DNA from: Dryomyza anilis
Lineage: Eukaryota > Arthropoda > Insecta > Diptera > Dryomyzidae
Length of the DNA stretch: 64,000 bases
Direction: 5' to 3'
Assembly: GCA_951804985.1 (NCBI GenBank)
Contig: OX638131.1
Location: 4,526,001 to 4,590,000 of the forward strand
Shown piece by piece: positions 48,911-59,139 of this stretch (position 1 is its first letter; each line of letters opens with the position of its first letter). The notes beneath the pieces were generated by a model that had not been told where the DNA came from, did not search any database, and saw nothing but the letters and a program-made list of their open reading frames with translations. Made by a program: the position numbers and the translations under genes.

Positions 48911-50210
48911 CTGTGAAAAGGTACATTTGTTGCTCATAAGTACTTCAAGTGAAAAAAAAGAAAACAAGAATACTTAATTTGATCAATAAATAATTTGTGT
49001 TTTTTAAGATGTTGTGCTTAAATCATTATTTGTAATATAAATTTTATTATTAATTATTATAATTTAAAAAAAACACTCATACGTAAGGTACGACTATAAA
49101 AGATTCAAATGTGCAGACTGGATAAGAGTACTCTAAAATAAAAATATGTTATATATCAGATGAGAGCAAAAGAAATAGTGGTTTCGATAACTTATAAAAT
49201 ATAAGTGTTGCTCTTCAAGTCTTGGCATTAAAAATCACTGAAAAAGCACATTTGTTGCTCATACGTCAAGTGCCAGAAAACATATTTTTCAATTAATAAT
49301 TTGTATGTTTAATCAACTTTAATTTATGCAAAATAAAGCATAATAATTTTATTTAAATTTAGAATTTTAAAATTCATAAAAAGAATTACATATTTTCAGT
49401 TACACCCTCTTATCTGTAAAAACGCCATAAGTAAGCAAAACCAATGAAGAAAAAATCTCAAATATTAATGTTTTTCAACACGCAGATCTTTAACCCGATA
49501 AAGGTGTAAAAAGGTTTAAGTTGAACCCTGACAACCTACAATCCCTCATCATGACTATAAATCAATTTATTTATTTTATAAGCTTTACAAGCGAAATTTA
49601 TAACCTTAATCGTTATTGAGCACGATGTGTGGCAGCAAGCAAAAACTTTGTCCGAGGGCTAAATAATCCTTAGACACACAAACATTTAAACTCACGCACA
49701 CAGACATAAATACAGACAGAGAGAAAGGCACACAGACAGACAGACGGATATTGGCGTACTTGGGGTCGGATATTGTTGGGGGCGGCTAAGAATTTCCCTG
49801 GAAAAGTGTTTTGCATAATTTTATATTAAAAATTATAATGGCCAATGTGGGCAACTTGATTTAGCGCCAGCTAAAACGACTATGTGTTGCGCTTCTCTTC
49901 AGAAAAAATACTTTTAGTTGAAGCATAACGAATGTCAAACGATGCAATAGATTTATTTTAATGAAATTTAAAATTTATTTTTATAATACTTTACTTCAGA
50001 AAGAACTTAGGACCAAGTGTAGCATAGCAGGTTCTCGCTATATTTAGTTTGACTATGTTTCGTTTATTTGAGACGATTTTATATGGAGAAATGCAATATT
50101 AAGGCTGCGCTCTTTAATACTAAAAATATAAATTTAAATTATTGGCACATATTTTCTAGAGTTTTAATATCGAAATTTTGCAAAATATATTTTAATAAAT
50201 TTAATTTTTA
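48911..50210. other. AT-rich spacer with a diverged direct repeat
   Basis: GAAAAGGTACATTTGTTGCT at about 48915 recurs in altered form at about 49240 with similar sequence after it (TAATTTGT...), an offset of about 325 bp. A GACAGACAGACGG tract is at about 49730. No gene is seen. Confidence 0.5.
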
Positions 50211-50765
50211 ATTGGAGATTCGCAAGGGTTTCAAAACAGTTTCACATAGGTTTCGCAAGAGTTTCACAAGAATTTTACAAGAGTTTCACAAGAGTTTCAG
50301 AAGAGTTTCGCAAGAGTTTTACAAAAGTTTCAAAAGAGTTTCGCAAGAGTTTAACAAGAGTTTCACAAGAGTTTTACAAGAGTTTCACAAGAGTTTCACA
50401 AGAGTTTCACAAAAGTTTCACAAGAGTTTGACAAGAGTTTGACAAGAGTTTGACAAGAGTTTCACAAGAGTTTCACAAGAGTTTTACAAGAGTTTCGCAA
50501 GAGTTTCACAAGAGTTTCACAAGAGTTTCACAAGAGTTTCACAAGAGTTTCACAAGATTTTTACAAGAATTTCACAAGAGTTTCACAAGAGTTTCACAAA
50601 AGTTTCACAAGAGTTTGACAAGAGTTTGACAGGAGTTGCATAGGAGTTTCACAAGAGTATTACAAGAGTTTTACAAGAGTTTTACAATTGTTTCATAAGA
50701 GATTTTCAGGAATCTTACAAAAATTTTAGAAGAGCTTCTCAAAAATTTGATAACAGTCCCGAATA
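50211..50765. repeat. 11-bp tandem array (GAGTTTCACAA)n downstream of peptide gene 1
   Basis: About 40 units of 11 bases with TTTCACAA, TTTGACAA, TTTTACAA and TTTCGCAA variants. It ends in a diverged tail (TTTCATAAGAG, then CAGGAATCTTACA) also found at the ends of the arrays at 51615-52260. Because 33 bases is a multiple of both 3 and 11, the array stays open and gives an 11-residue-periodic peptide; this is not evidence of a gene. Confidence 0.95.
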
Positions 50766-50950
50766 AGCTTGTTTTTATTGTTTCTAAATACGTCTTGTAA
50801 AGGCTAACACAAAATAGAAAAAAACTTTTAACATGAAAAAAATTAAAAATGTTTGTATAGCTTTCAAAATGTGTTTCCAGGTTATTTTTAAATATTTAAA
50901 AAACCGCACTTAAAAATTTATGTCTAATAGATTAATAAAGAAATGTTTTT
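50766..50950. other. 3' flank of peptide gene 1
   Basis: Shares CCAGGTTATTTTTAAATATT and TTAATAAAGAA with the 3' flank of gene 2 (52285-52335), so the duplication extends beyond the stop codon. On the minus strand, CATAAA at about 50920 could act as a weak polyadenylation signal. Confidence 0.55.
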
Positions 50951-51169
50951 TTAAGTTTTTTCATTTTGTTTTATTTTTTTCAATTTTTTCCGGCATTGGA
51001 GGATTTTGTCATTTAATCTGTTAAAGCATTCGCGTAGACAAGGGTAATCTTCGGCATAGATATCACAGCGGTTGGCACAATCCGTATCATGCGGCCATTT
51101 CTGTCGTATCCGAAACCAGCCAAAAACGCCAAGCGGTGCGAGGAGCAGTAGCAACAATAAGAATTTCAT
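50951..51169 (-). CDS. Small secreted five-cysteine peptide, paralogue 1 (72 aa)
   Basis: Starts at ATG 51169-51167. Residues 1-17 form a clear signal peptide (MKF, seven leucines, then APLGVFG), predicting export. The mature part of about 55 residues has cysteines at 31, 35, 44, 48 and 59, spaced C-x3-C-x8-C-x3-C-x10-C, and ends in a strongly basic tail (RKKLKKIK). Paralogue 2, 1.4 kb away on the same strand, has exactly the same spacing, the same signal-peptide style, and conserved 5' and 3' flanks. That is good evidence for a real gene. The two CX3C motifs suggest a disulphide-stapled helical hairpin, with the fifth cysteine possibly pairing between chains (inference). It is a single exon. 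The function is unknown; a seminal-fluid, salivary or antimicrobial role cannot be distinguished. Confidence 0.78.
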   Translation of the reverse strand: MKFLLLLLLLAPLGVFGWFRIRQKWPHDTDCANRCDIYAEDYPCLRECFNRLNDKILQCRKKLKKIKQNEKT

Positions 51170-51375
51170 GATGATTCCGTTATTTAAATCGGATTATTCC
51201 TGGTTTTTCGATTATTCAATGATGTTTTTGATTTCGTTGTGACTGAAACAGTTAATATTTCAAAAACCACAAATTGCTTAAATAGGAAAATTTGTAAAAT
51301 GAGAATTCGTTTCGGTGTAGCTGTTTATTTGTTTGCCAATTTATATCATTCTGGTACGCTGTGCGATTTGTCATT
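51170..51375 (-). promoter_or_regulatory. Promoter and 5' UTR of paralogue 1
   Basis: About 200 bases are conserved with the region above paralogue 2 (52577-52780), for example GATGTTTTTGATTTCGTTGT and TGCTTAAATAGGAAAATTTG on the plus strand. Read on the minus strand this includes a TATA-like TATTTAAG at 51284-51277, 115 bases before the start codon. An initiator-like TCAGTC lies at 51246-51241, about 40 bases downstream of the TATA-like word, which is longer than usual. Confidence 0.55.
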
Positions 51376-51612
51376 TGTTTTAGTGAAAAATTGAATTTTT
51401 AGTGAATAATTGAATTTTTAGTGAAAAATTGAATTTTTGTAAAAAATTGAATTTTTGTGAAAATTTTAATTTTTAGTGAAAAATTTAATTTTTAGTGAAA
51501 ATTTTAATTTTTAGTGAAAAATTTAATTTTTTAGTGGAAAATGCAATTTTTAGTGAAAAATTGAATTTTTTAGTGAAAAATTGAATTTTTAGTGAAAAAT
51601 TGAATTTTTTAG
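51376..51612. repeat. Family A 19-bp array upstream of paralogue 1
   Basis: About 12 GTGAAAAATTGAATTTTTA units with substitutions. A longer block of the same repeat lies upstream of paralogue 2. Confidence 0.93.
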
Positions 51613-52260
51613 AGAGAGTTTAAGAGAGTGTTTCACAAGAGTTTCACAAGAGTTTCACAAGAGTTTCGCAAGTGTTTCACAGGAGTTTCACAAGAGTTTA
51701 ACAAGAGTTTTACAACTGTTTCATAAGAGATATTCAGGAATCTTACAAGAGTTTTACAAGAGCTTCGCAAGAATTTCATAACAGTTTCGAATAAGCATAA
51801 CAAGATTTTAACAAGAGTTGCGCAAGTGTTGCATTGGTGTTTCTGAAGAGTTGGACATGAATTCCAATACAATACAAACAATAATAACCAAAACATCAAA
51901 AATGATTCACAATAGCTTCATAAGTGTCTCATATGAGCTTCGTGAAACGTTCGCAAGAGTTTTACAAGAGTTTCACAAGAGTTTCGCAAGTGTTTCACAG
52001 GAGTTTCACAAGAGTTTAACAAGAGTTTCACAACTGTTTCATAAGAGATATTCAGGAATCTTACAAGAGTTTCACAAGAGTTTCGCAAGAATTTCATAAC
52101 AGTTTCGAATAAGCATCACAAGATTTTAACAAGAGTTTCGCAAGTGTTGCATTAGTGTTTCTGAAGAGTTGGACATGAATTCCAATACAATACAAACAAT
52201 AATAACAAAAACATCAAAAGTGATTCACAATAGTTTCATAAGTGTCTCATTTGAGCTTAT
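51613..52260. repeat. 11-bp array (GAGTTTCACAA)n, duplicated at 318 bp
   Basis: Two consecutive copies of an 11-bp array plus unique tail. The tail includes CAGGAATCTTACAAGAG, TTGGACATGAATTCC and TCATAAGTGTCTCAT. GTGTTTCACAGGAGTTTCAC occurs at 51672 and 51990, an offset of 318 bp. The tail matches the end of the array below paralogue 1. Confidence 0.93.
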
Positions 52261-52363
52261 AAAGTTTTATAAAGCATTCAAAAGGTATTGCCAGGTTATT
52301 TTTAAATATTTAAAAGAGTTTAATAAAGAATTGTTTTTTTTTTAAATTTTTTTTTTATTATTT
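52261..52363. other. 3' flank of peptide gene 2
   Basis: Matches 50870-50950. On the minus strand AATAAA occurs overlapping and just after the stop codon (52368-52363 and 52359-52354), which could serve polyadenylation. Confidence 0.55.
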
Positions 52364-52576
52364 TTATTTGTTTAAGCTTTTGTTTAAGTTTTCATTGCAT
52401 TCGACTAATCTCTCATTAAATATATCAAAGCAGTCGCGGTAGCAAAGGTCTTCGTCGGCATAAAAATCACAGCGTGAAACACAATCCAAGTCTGGGTGAT
52501 ATTTCGGTGGTCCTCTCCGATACATGGCAAATACGAAAAGCGGTGCGACGAGCAGAAGCATCAATAGGAATTTCAT
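52364..52576 (-). CDS. Small secreted five-cysteine peptide, paralogue 2 (70 aa)
   Basis: Starts at ATG 52576-52574. Residues 1-17 are a signal peptide (MKFLLMLLLVAPLFVFA). The mature peptide has cysteines at 32, 36, 45, 49 and 60, with the same C-x3-C-x8-C-x3-C-x10-C spacing as paralogue 1. Other shared positions include DxDC before the first cysteine, RCD.YA after the second, and N near the C-terminal half. It differs sharply in charge: several Asp/Glu lie between cysteines and the tail is short and nearly neutral, against the lysine-rich tail of paralogue 1. Conserved framework with changed surface is typical of fast-evolving secreted peptides. It is a single exon in the same orientation, presumably arising by tandem duplication. 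It is not identified with any named family. Confidence 0.78.
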   Translation of the reverse strand: MKFLLMLLLVAPLFVFAMYRRGPPKYHPDLDCVSRCDFYADEDLCYRDCFDIFNERLVECNENLNKSLNK

Positions 52577-52780
52577 GATGACTAAGTTATTTAATACGGT
52601 TTATTTCTATTTTATTTCTAGTTATTCAAAGATGTTTTTGATTTCGTTGTGACGGAAGCAGTTATTATTTCAAAAACTGCAAAGTGCTTAAATAGGAAAA
52701 TTTGTAAAAAAAGAGAATTCGATGCGGTATAGGTGTTGATTTGTTTGCCACATTATATTATTCAGTTACACTGTGTAATT
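52577..52780 (-). promoter_or_regulatory. Promoter and 5' UTR of paralogue 2
   Basis: Conserved with 51170-51375. On the minus strand the TATA-like TATTTAAG lies at 52694-52687, 118 bases before the start codon, the same position as in paralogue 1. The initiator-like word of paralogue 1 is altered here to TTCCGTCAC. Confidence 0.55.
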
Positions 52781-52959
52781 GCTTCAGTTCTAATTCTTTA
52801 ATTTTTATATAATTTTTTTATATCGATTACAATGTAATGCATAAAGCATTGCAAAAATATGTCATTGTTTGTAAAGCTTTAAATGTTTTGTATGTGACGT
52901 CAACGTAAGTATTACGATTTTCAATAAACATATATTATATATTTTTTTAATAGTTGTTT
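52781..52959. other. AT-rich spacer
   Basis: Nothing recognised. Confidence 0.4.
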
Positions 52960-53572
52960 TTAATAATTTTTAGTGAACATTTTAATTTCTTTTTGGTGTA
53001 AAATTTAATTTTTATTGAGAAATTTTATCTTTAATACAAAATTTAATATATGGTAAAAAAAATAATTTTTAGTAATATCTAATTTTTAGTGAAAAATGTA
53101 ATTTCCGATGACATATTAAATTTTTAGTGAAAACTTAAATGTTTTTGTGAAAAATTTAATTTTTAATGAAAAAAAATAAATGTTGGTGAAAAATTGAATT
53201 TTTAGTGAAAAATTGAATTTTTTAGTGAAACATTGAATTTTTAGTAAATAATTGAATTTTTAGTGAAACATTAAATTTGTTGTGAAAAATTGAAATTTTA
53301 GTGAAACATTGAATTTTTAGTGAAACATTGAATTTTTAGTGAAAAATTGAATTTTTAGTGAAAAATTGAATTTTTAGTGAAAAATTGAATTTTTAGTGAA
53401 AAATTGAATTTTTAGTGAAACATTGAATTTTTAGTGAAACATTGAATTTTTAGTGAAAAATTGAATTTTTAGTGAAAAATTGAATTTTTAGTGAAAAATT
53501 GAATTTTTAGTGAAATATTGAATTTTTAGTGAAAAATTGAATTTTTAGTGAAACATTGAATTTTTTGGTTAA
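52960..53572. repeat. Family A 19-bp array upstream of paralogue 2
   Basis: Diverged at the left, uniform from about 53160. A GTGAAACATTGAATTTTTA variant alternates in small groups with the standard unit. Confidence 0.95.
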
Positions 53573-54060
53573 ACATTGTGCTTCCTGCAAATTTGACCAA
53601 CACATTATAGCTGCTCGGACGCAGCCTTTTGCGAAGCGTGCTGCTCCTAATGACAGCCATTTTTTATTGCGTTTAATTTTATCGTTGAAAAATAATTTCT
53701 GCCTGTTTGACGCACTTGCCGCGCTGGCTGCTGCTGTCATTGTCGTCGTCGTCTTCATTAATTCATGTGCGCCACCACGATTTCGGTTGTAAATGGCAGC
53801 AATTCATAAATTCAGCAACCGTTGCTGCGTCGTCCGCTTCTGTCATCGTTTATTTCCGTTTACTACTCTGTGTTTACAAACCGTGGTATGGCACACTCGA
53901 ACGACCTGTACAAGCGGATTTTCATGCTCATTATGTGTTTTTCATTCTCTTTGCATCGAGCATCCTGGTCAAAAGGAGCTGACATCCTTAATGAGTCGGT
54001 GACAACATGCAGAAACAAGAGCAGCTGCATTGAACGATGAAGAAAACATGTCGGACATTT
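53573..54060. promoter_or_regulatory. GC-balanced block, possible cis-regulatory DNA
   Basis: Normal composition, open in up to three plus frames and two minus frames at once (69-91 aa), with no recognisable protein. So many overlapping frames argue against coding and for an unconstrained or regulatory stretch. Nothing more specific is seen. Confidence 0.3.
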
Positions 54061-54668
54061 GCTGTTGGTGTAAAAAGCGAATATTTTATTTTTCAACATT
54101 CTAATTATTTATTATTTTTCTTTTATTATCATTTTTTTTGTCTTACTTTGACATTTTTCACATTTTCTTATTATGGAGCAACAAAACAGCAATTTTTAAT
54201 AATGACTGAGGTATATGTTTCATGCTTGCATTAAAAGTATATGAAAAATTTAAAACAAACAGTAAAATACACTAAAAATTATAAACTTAAAAAGTATTAA
54301 AAAAATTACTCAATATTCCACATCGCATTTATATGCTGCAATTATTAAAAATCCACAGGCAATAATTCAAACCCCAAATTGTGTCATGAGCACTTCGTAC
54401 CGGAAGTGCGTGCAGCAGCGCCATTTTAAGTCAGGTCGAAAACACAAGGTCCACCTTTGAGGGTAGATTTTGCTGCCCACTTCAACTCATATTTCACACA
54501 ACACATTTCAATGTCATTTAAAATTTTATTGCAATAATAAAAACGCAATTTTGTTCTTCAATTCATTATTTTTATTTTTTATGATTTAGTGGAACATACT
54601 ATTTTAGAAATATTAATACTGACTTTCGATTTTAGGGAAATTTGTTAAATAGTTAGTACTAGTACTTA
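54061..54668. other. AT-rich spacer
   Basis: 54370-54480 is slightly GC-richer and includes the small palindrome GCACTTCGTACCGGAAGTGC. No gene is seen. Confidence 0.45.
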
Positions 54669-54893
54669 CACTCAGAAAAAAATACTATAAAATGAATAGT
54701 TTTTTGCTACTGCAATTAGTCAATAGGATAAATTATTATTTTAATGGATAAATACTATTGAATGCTACAAAATACTATTAAATACTGTCAAATTGTTGTA
54801 GCGTTTCTATAAAAAAAAAATTATTTAGTTTATACTATTGAATCAATAACTATCCTATTGACCAATTTTATTAATATAATATTTTTCTGAGTG
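54669..54893. mobile_element. 225-bp MITE, CACTCAGAAAAA family, intact
   Basis: The ends CACTCAGAAAAAAATACTAT and ATATTTTTCTGAGTG are inverted and flanked by TA. The internal halves are also mutually inverted (TCAATAGGATAAATTATTAT against ATCCTATTGA). It is the best-preserved of the three copies in the window. Confidence 0.88.
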
Positions 54894-55114
54894 TAGATTT
54901 TTCATTATATTAAAGATGTCTTGACTATGGACGAAATTACATCTGTTTTAAACTAAGTTTAATATGAAAATGTGACTGAAATACTGCACCTTAAATAGAG
55001 AAAAATTATATTTTTGAAAAGGTAAATAAAGGTAAATTACATGATAAATTTTGAATTAAAGTTGAGTTAAAGTCATTCAAAGCCAACTATAAATAGCTTA
55101 CACATTTCGAAGTA
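54894..55114. other. Spacer with a DINE-like fragment
   Basis: 55080-55110 (AAGCCAACTATAAATAGCTT, then ACACAT) resembles AAGCCGACTATAAATA followed by CCTACACAT of the DINE-like copies, so this may be a decayed fragment. Confidence 0.35.
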
Positions 55115-55568
55115 AAGGGTTTTTTAACAGGGACACTACAAAAGTAAGGCGACAGGGACAGCAAACGACGTTATATTTCTTGCCGCTCTTTTGACATTTC
55201 TCTTCAGTAAGGTTTGCCATTTTATGATGGAAAGATATACGAACAGGGACAGCAAACGACGCCATATTTCTTGCCGCTCTTTTGACATTTCTCTTCAGTA
55301 AAATTTGCCATTTCATGATGGAAAGATATACGAATTCAAAATTCGGTAGTAAATTTTAATAATTTCGACTCGTTGTTAGCTTGTATATCTTTCCATCATG
55401 AAATGGCAAACCTTATTGAAGAGAAATGTCAAAAGAGCGGCAAGAAATATGACGTCATTTGCTGTCCCTGCCGCTCTACTTTTGTAGCGTCCCTGTTGAA
55501 AAACCCTTGAAAAAACTTTTGTAGCGCTCTTATTGAAAACTTTGTAGCGCTCTTATTGAAAAACCCTT
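55115..55568. mobile_element. Foldback MITE with long, well-paired arms
   Basis: It begins AAGGGTTTTTTAACAGGGAC and ends in the inverse (TCAATAAGAGCG-type repeats, then AAACCCTT); TA abuts both sides. The left arm carries two direct copies of a unit of about 110 bases (AACAGGGACAGCAAACGACG through ATGATGGAAAGATATACG). The right arm (about 55380-55500) is an inverted copy of that unit with few mismatches. Extra short direct repeats (TTTTGTAGCGCTCTTATTGA) extend the right end. It has no coding capacity; the 72-aa minus frame is a by-product. Confidence 0.9.
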
Positions 55569-56844
55569 TACATTGTGCATACTTTAACTAGTAGTTTGAG
55601 TGCTGTGAAATTAAAGTGTATTTGGCCGACGATATAATCAGTCAAATGCAAAAAATATAAATTTGAAGTTCCATCTTTTATTTATTGCATTGCATTATAT
55701 TACATATTTATTATCAGTGATTTTCTGCTCTCACCGAATAAGGAATTGCTTTTTAAAAGACATTAGTTAAAAAACGATATCAGTTACGGTTTAGATTGCT
55801 GTAGTATAGCAAATCGGCAGACACCATGAAATTTTTTTATTATATATTTTGTATATCATTCAATACTACATACTTGTTTCAAGGTGTGATATTTTCATAA
55901 TCTTGCTAAACATAAATCGAATTTTAAAGTTACAGACTTGACATTTTTTTTTTTAAATAAAAACTCCTCCACAAAAAATGGGCGTGATCAGACAACTGAC
56001 ACACCCACTTCCCATAGAACAAAATATATAACACTATACACATTTGGCAAAATTTTTTCTACAACTGAAATAAAAATGATACATTCTTCAGAATTTAGCT
56101 ATAAGATGTCATTTTTCATGAACATTCTAATGTCATTTTTCAAGGATATTTGACAAAACGCAAAAAACGTATTTTTAGGAATACTCTTGCTCAGTAGGCG
56201 TTAGATGCAAAGTCATCTAAATATTTCTTAAATCTCAAATATGTATAAAAGACCACATATCAAGTGTTGATTCAATTTTCATAATTATTATCTGGGTTCC
56301 TGGGATATGATTTAAAAAAAGAGAGAATTATTTTAATTGTTACGATTTTTTTTAGACATTTTTTTAAGGTAAGTAATATGTATTAAAAAGACCTCTTTAA
56401 TCAATAATATGAATTTCAAGATATTTATTTCCACCTGTAGTTGCCTCAGAATTTTTGCATTATATATGTTAAATTCAAATCGTGCTAAATAAAAGATATG
56501 CATTCCACTAAAAAAAAAATTTTTTTTAAACACAATTTTGAAAATAAAAAATACATTATTTGTTGAAATTCGAAAAATGAGTTAATCTTGCATAATATAT
56601 TTTTAGAGCTGCATCAAAAGAATTCCATTATTTCTACCACCGGAATGGTGAAAAATCTCCGTAAAAATGCTATTCATACAAAACTCCAAAAATAATAGAC
56701 AAAACAAAAAAAAAATCAGCAGGTCACCATCAGCAGATATGACAACACTTTTGCAAACTTTGAATTGGAGATATAATTTTGGGTACATATAAAAAATAAT
56801 GTCCCATATCAAACAAAAAAGGGTTTTCACCAACTTTTATACTA
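55569..56844. other. AT-rich sequence, possible old transposon debris
   Basis: 55970-56010 (AATGGGCGTGATCAGACAAC) recalls 46050-46070. No ends or proteins are definable. The short open frames are not supported. Confidence 0.35.
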
Positions 56845-58117
56845 AAGACTGCGTCGAATAAAATTGTCCGCTACAAAAATGAAAAAATCTAAAAATCTAA
56901 AATAGAATAAAATATTTTATTTTGCAAATTATTTTTAGATTTAAAAAAAAAATATAAAAAACCAGAAATTAATATTTTTTAATAAAAAGTTTTAATTTTT
57001 CCGGAACCCGTAATGGTAGTGTCCGACACCCTCACAGCTGCTGAAGACCACTTTCTTTTAAAGTCTTGAAGGTCTTTGGCCACTTTTTTTGTTGTCTTCA
57101 TCTCCCTTTTTACTAAAGCCCAGTATTTCTCAATCGGCCTGAGTTCTGGACAGTTTCGTGGATTGGCTTATCTAGGCACCAAAATCACTGCATTTTGTTG
57201 GATCCACTCTAAGGCCGTTTTGCTGTAATGACATGAAGCGAGGTCAGGCCAAAAAAATGTGGACACTTCATGTTGGCGTAAAAATGGAAGCAATCTCTTT
57301 TGCAAGCATTCCTTCACATATATTTCGCTATTAATTGTACCCGATGTCACGAATGAGCTGCTCCTTTTTCCATAACTGAAAATTGCCTGCCAAACAAGGA
57401 ATTTCTTTGGGAATTTTGTCATTTTTTTTTATTTGAATTTTTTAGCGACATTTCTTCGAGAATCGGCTGTATAAAATTCCTGCCCAGGTAGCTGAGAAAA
57501 GTCCGCTAAAACATAAGTTTCGTCGTCCATTATGCAGCAATCGAATTTTTTAAAAAAATCTTGGTTCAGCTTTTTAGCTCGTTGTTTTGCGGTTTCATTC
57601 TTGACGGCATTTCTATCCGGAACTTTTTGGACCATGTACGTCTTCAGCCCAGCTTCTTTCTTAGTCCTGCGTACGAAAGATTCTGAGTAATCCGCCTTTC
57701 TCGCCAATTTCATTCCGGATATGCTTGGATTTTTCTTTAAAATATTCACAACCTTCTTCGACTTTTCACGATCATGTGGGCATTTTTTTTTACCAGAACC
57801 TTTCTTCCGATCAATACTCAGGTCTTCCTTAAAGCGGTTGATAACGCGAGAAATGGTCTTAGGGTTAGCCCCTACCTCCTTGGCAATTTTTTAAAAGACC
57901 AGCTAGGTTGTTTTTGAAAAATTTTAATTATATTTTCACGCACTTCCACTTCATTTGCCATTTTCGCGTTAAATAAATTTTGTATTGACTATAACTGAAA
58001 CAAATTATTTTCTGCCATTTAATTCAAAGCTACTATGATCAAATTTTTTTAATTTGAATCTTGCAATATCACATTATGGGAAGATATGTAACGTACAATT
58101 TTATTCGATGCAGTCCT
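56845..58117 (-). mobile_element. IS630-Tc1-mariner element, copy 2 (1,273 bp)
   Basis: Nearly identical to 37422-38711. The left end has AAGACTGCG instead of AGGACTGCG; the right end ends CAGTCCT; TA lies on both sides. The transposase carries a different set of lesions from copy 1. Confidence 0.95.
56979..57961 (-). pseudogene. Tc1-mariner transposase, copy 2, with nonsense and indels
   Basis: Starts at ATG 57961-57959. A one-base deletion in a T run at about 57886-57891 (six T where copy 1 has seven) shifts the first helix-turn-helix region. The lysine run near 57782-57790, broken in copy 1, is in frame here. An in-frame TAA at 57431-57429 sits at the same place as the stop in copy 1, and the frame then continues directly into MTKFPKKFLVWQ. 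A second TAA at 57170-57168 replaces a glutamate codon of copy 1 just before the RPIEKYW glutamate motif. A 14-base deletion near 57009 removes part of the C-terminus. Catalytic residues D, D and E are all still encoded. Confidence 0.92.
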
Positions 58118-59139
58118 TAAATGTGATCTGAAAGGGGAACAATGAGGAACAACTTACTAATACCTCTTTGAATTTCAAATATTACAATTTAAATACGATT
58201 ATATTTTATTTTATCATATATTAAATTATGATTTGAGCCCAAACTAAATCATTTACATAAAAATGCTTACACAACAAATTAAAAAGTTTTCATTCTCAAA
58301 AATGGAAAAACACTTTAATTTGTAAAGCATGGAGCATGTCATCTGAAGACACGAATACTTGCTTATTTAAACAATTTTTGATTTGGAAAAATTATCAAGT
58401 TTGTTTGACGTTTTCGTATAAATCATATTTTTTAATTTTATTTCATGTTCATTTTCGGCTTAATGAGACATTTTTCTACTAAATAAGCAAAAAAAAAAAA
58501 TAAATTGAAAATACTTTTTTTTTGCATTTTGTCCCCCTAGATATGATAAATATCACACTATGCGTCGCCTTTAGTAATGGTAAAATGGTACAAATAAAAA
58601 TGGTAAATTTTCTGTTCATTTAGAATTCAAGATATCAATAGAAATTCATAAAATTCCATTAACAATTTAGAATATTTTTAATTGATATGTTTTAAAAATA
58701 TAAAACGCAAGGTTTGAATATCAATTGATGTATTCTAAAAATCAAACGAAATTTTTGAATTACAATGGATGTATTATAAATTTAGAATGTCATTTGTAAA
58801 TTTCAATTGATATATGCTGAATTTTAAATTTAATTTCTCAATTCCAATTGATGTGCTTTGAATATGAAATAGAATTTAGGATTTTCATTACATCTTTAAT
58901 GAATTTCATTTGTAAAATGTGTAGATTAGTTTGTAAAATCAGTTTTAGAATGTGTTTGGAAAAAGTATTGAACACGATTTTAATAGCCTGATAACGTCAA
59001 ACGTACAAAAAATATTAAAATATTTTTTTTGAAATTCAAGTGACAAAAAATTAAAAATAATGCCAAATATTACCAAGTAATGCAAATTCCGATTTAGCTT
59101 GAATTTCACTCGAATTTCATATAAAATATGTAACGAAAC
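58118..59139. other. AT-rich sequence with weak ATTGATGTATT-like repeats
   Basis: 58630-58880 contains loosely repeated TTTCAATTGATGTATT-like words without a fixed period. Otherwise nothing is seen. Confidence 0.4.

Noticed and set aside
50212..50442. 76-aa frame with an 11-residue period (EFHKSFTRVSQ)
   Set aside because: The 11-bp array gives an 11-codon period automatically. Variants in the array do not favour synonymous changes, and the frame simply runs out with the array.
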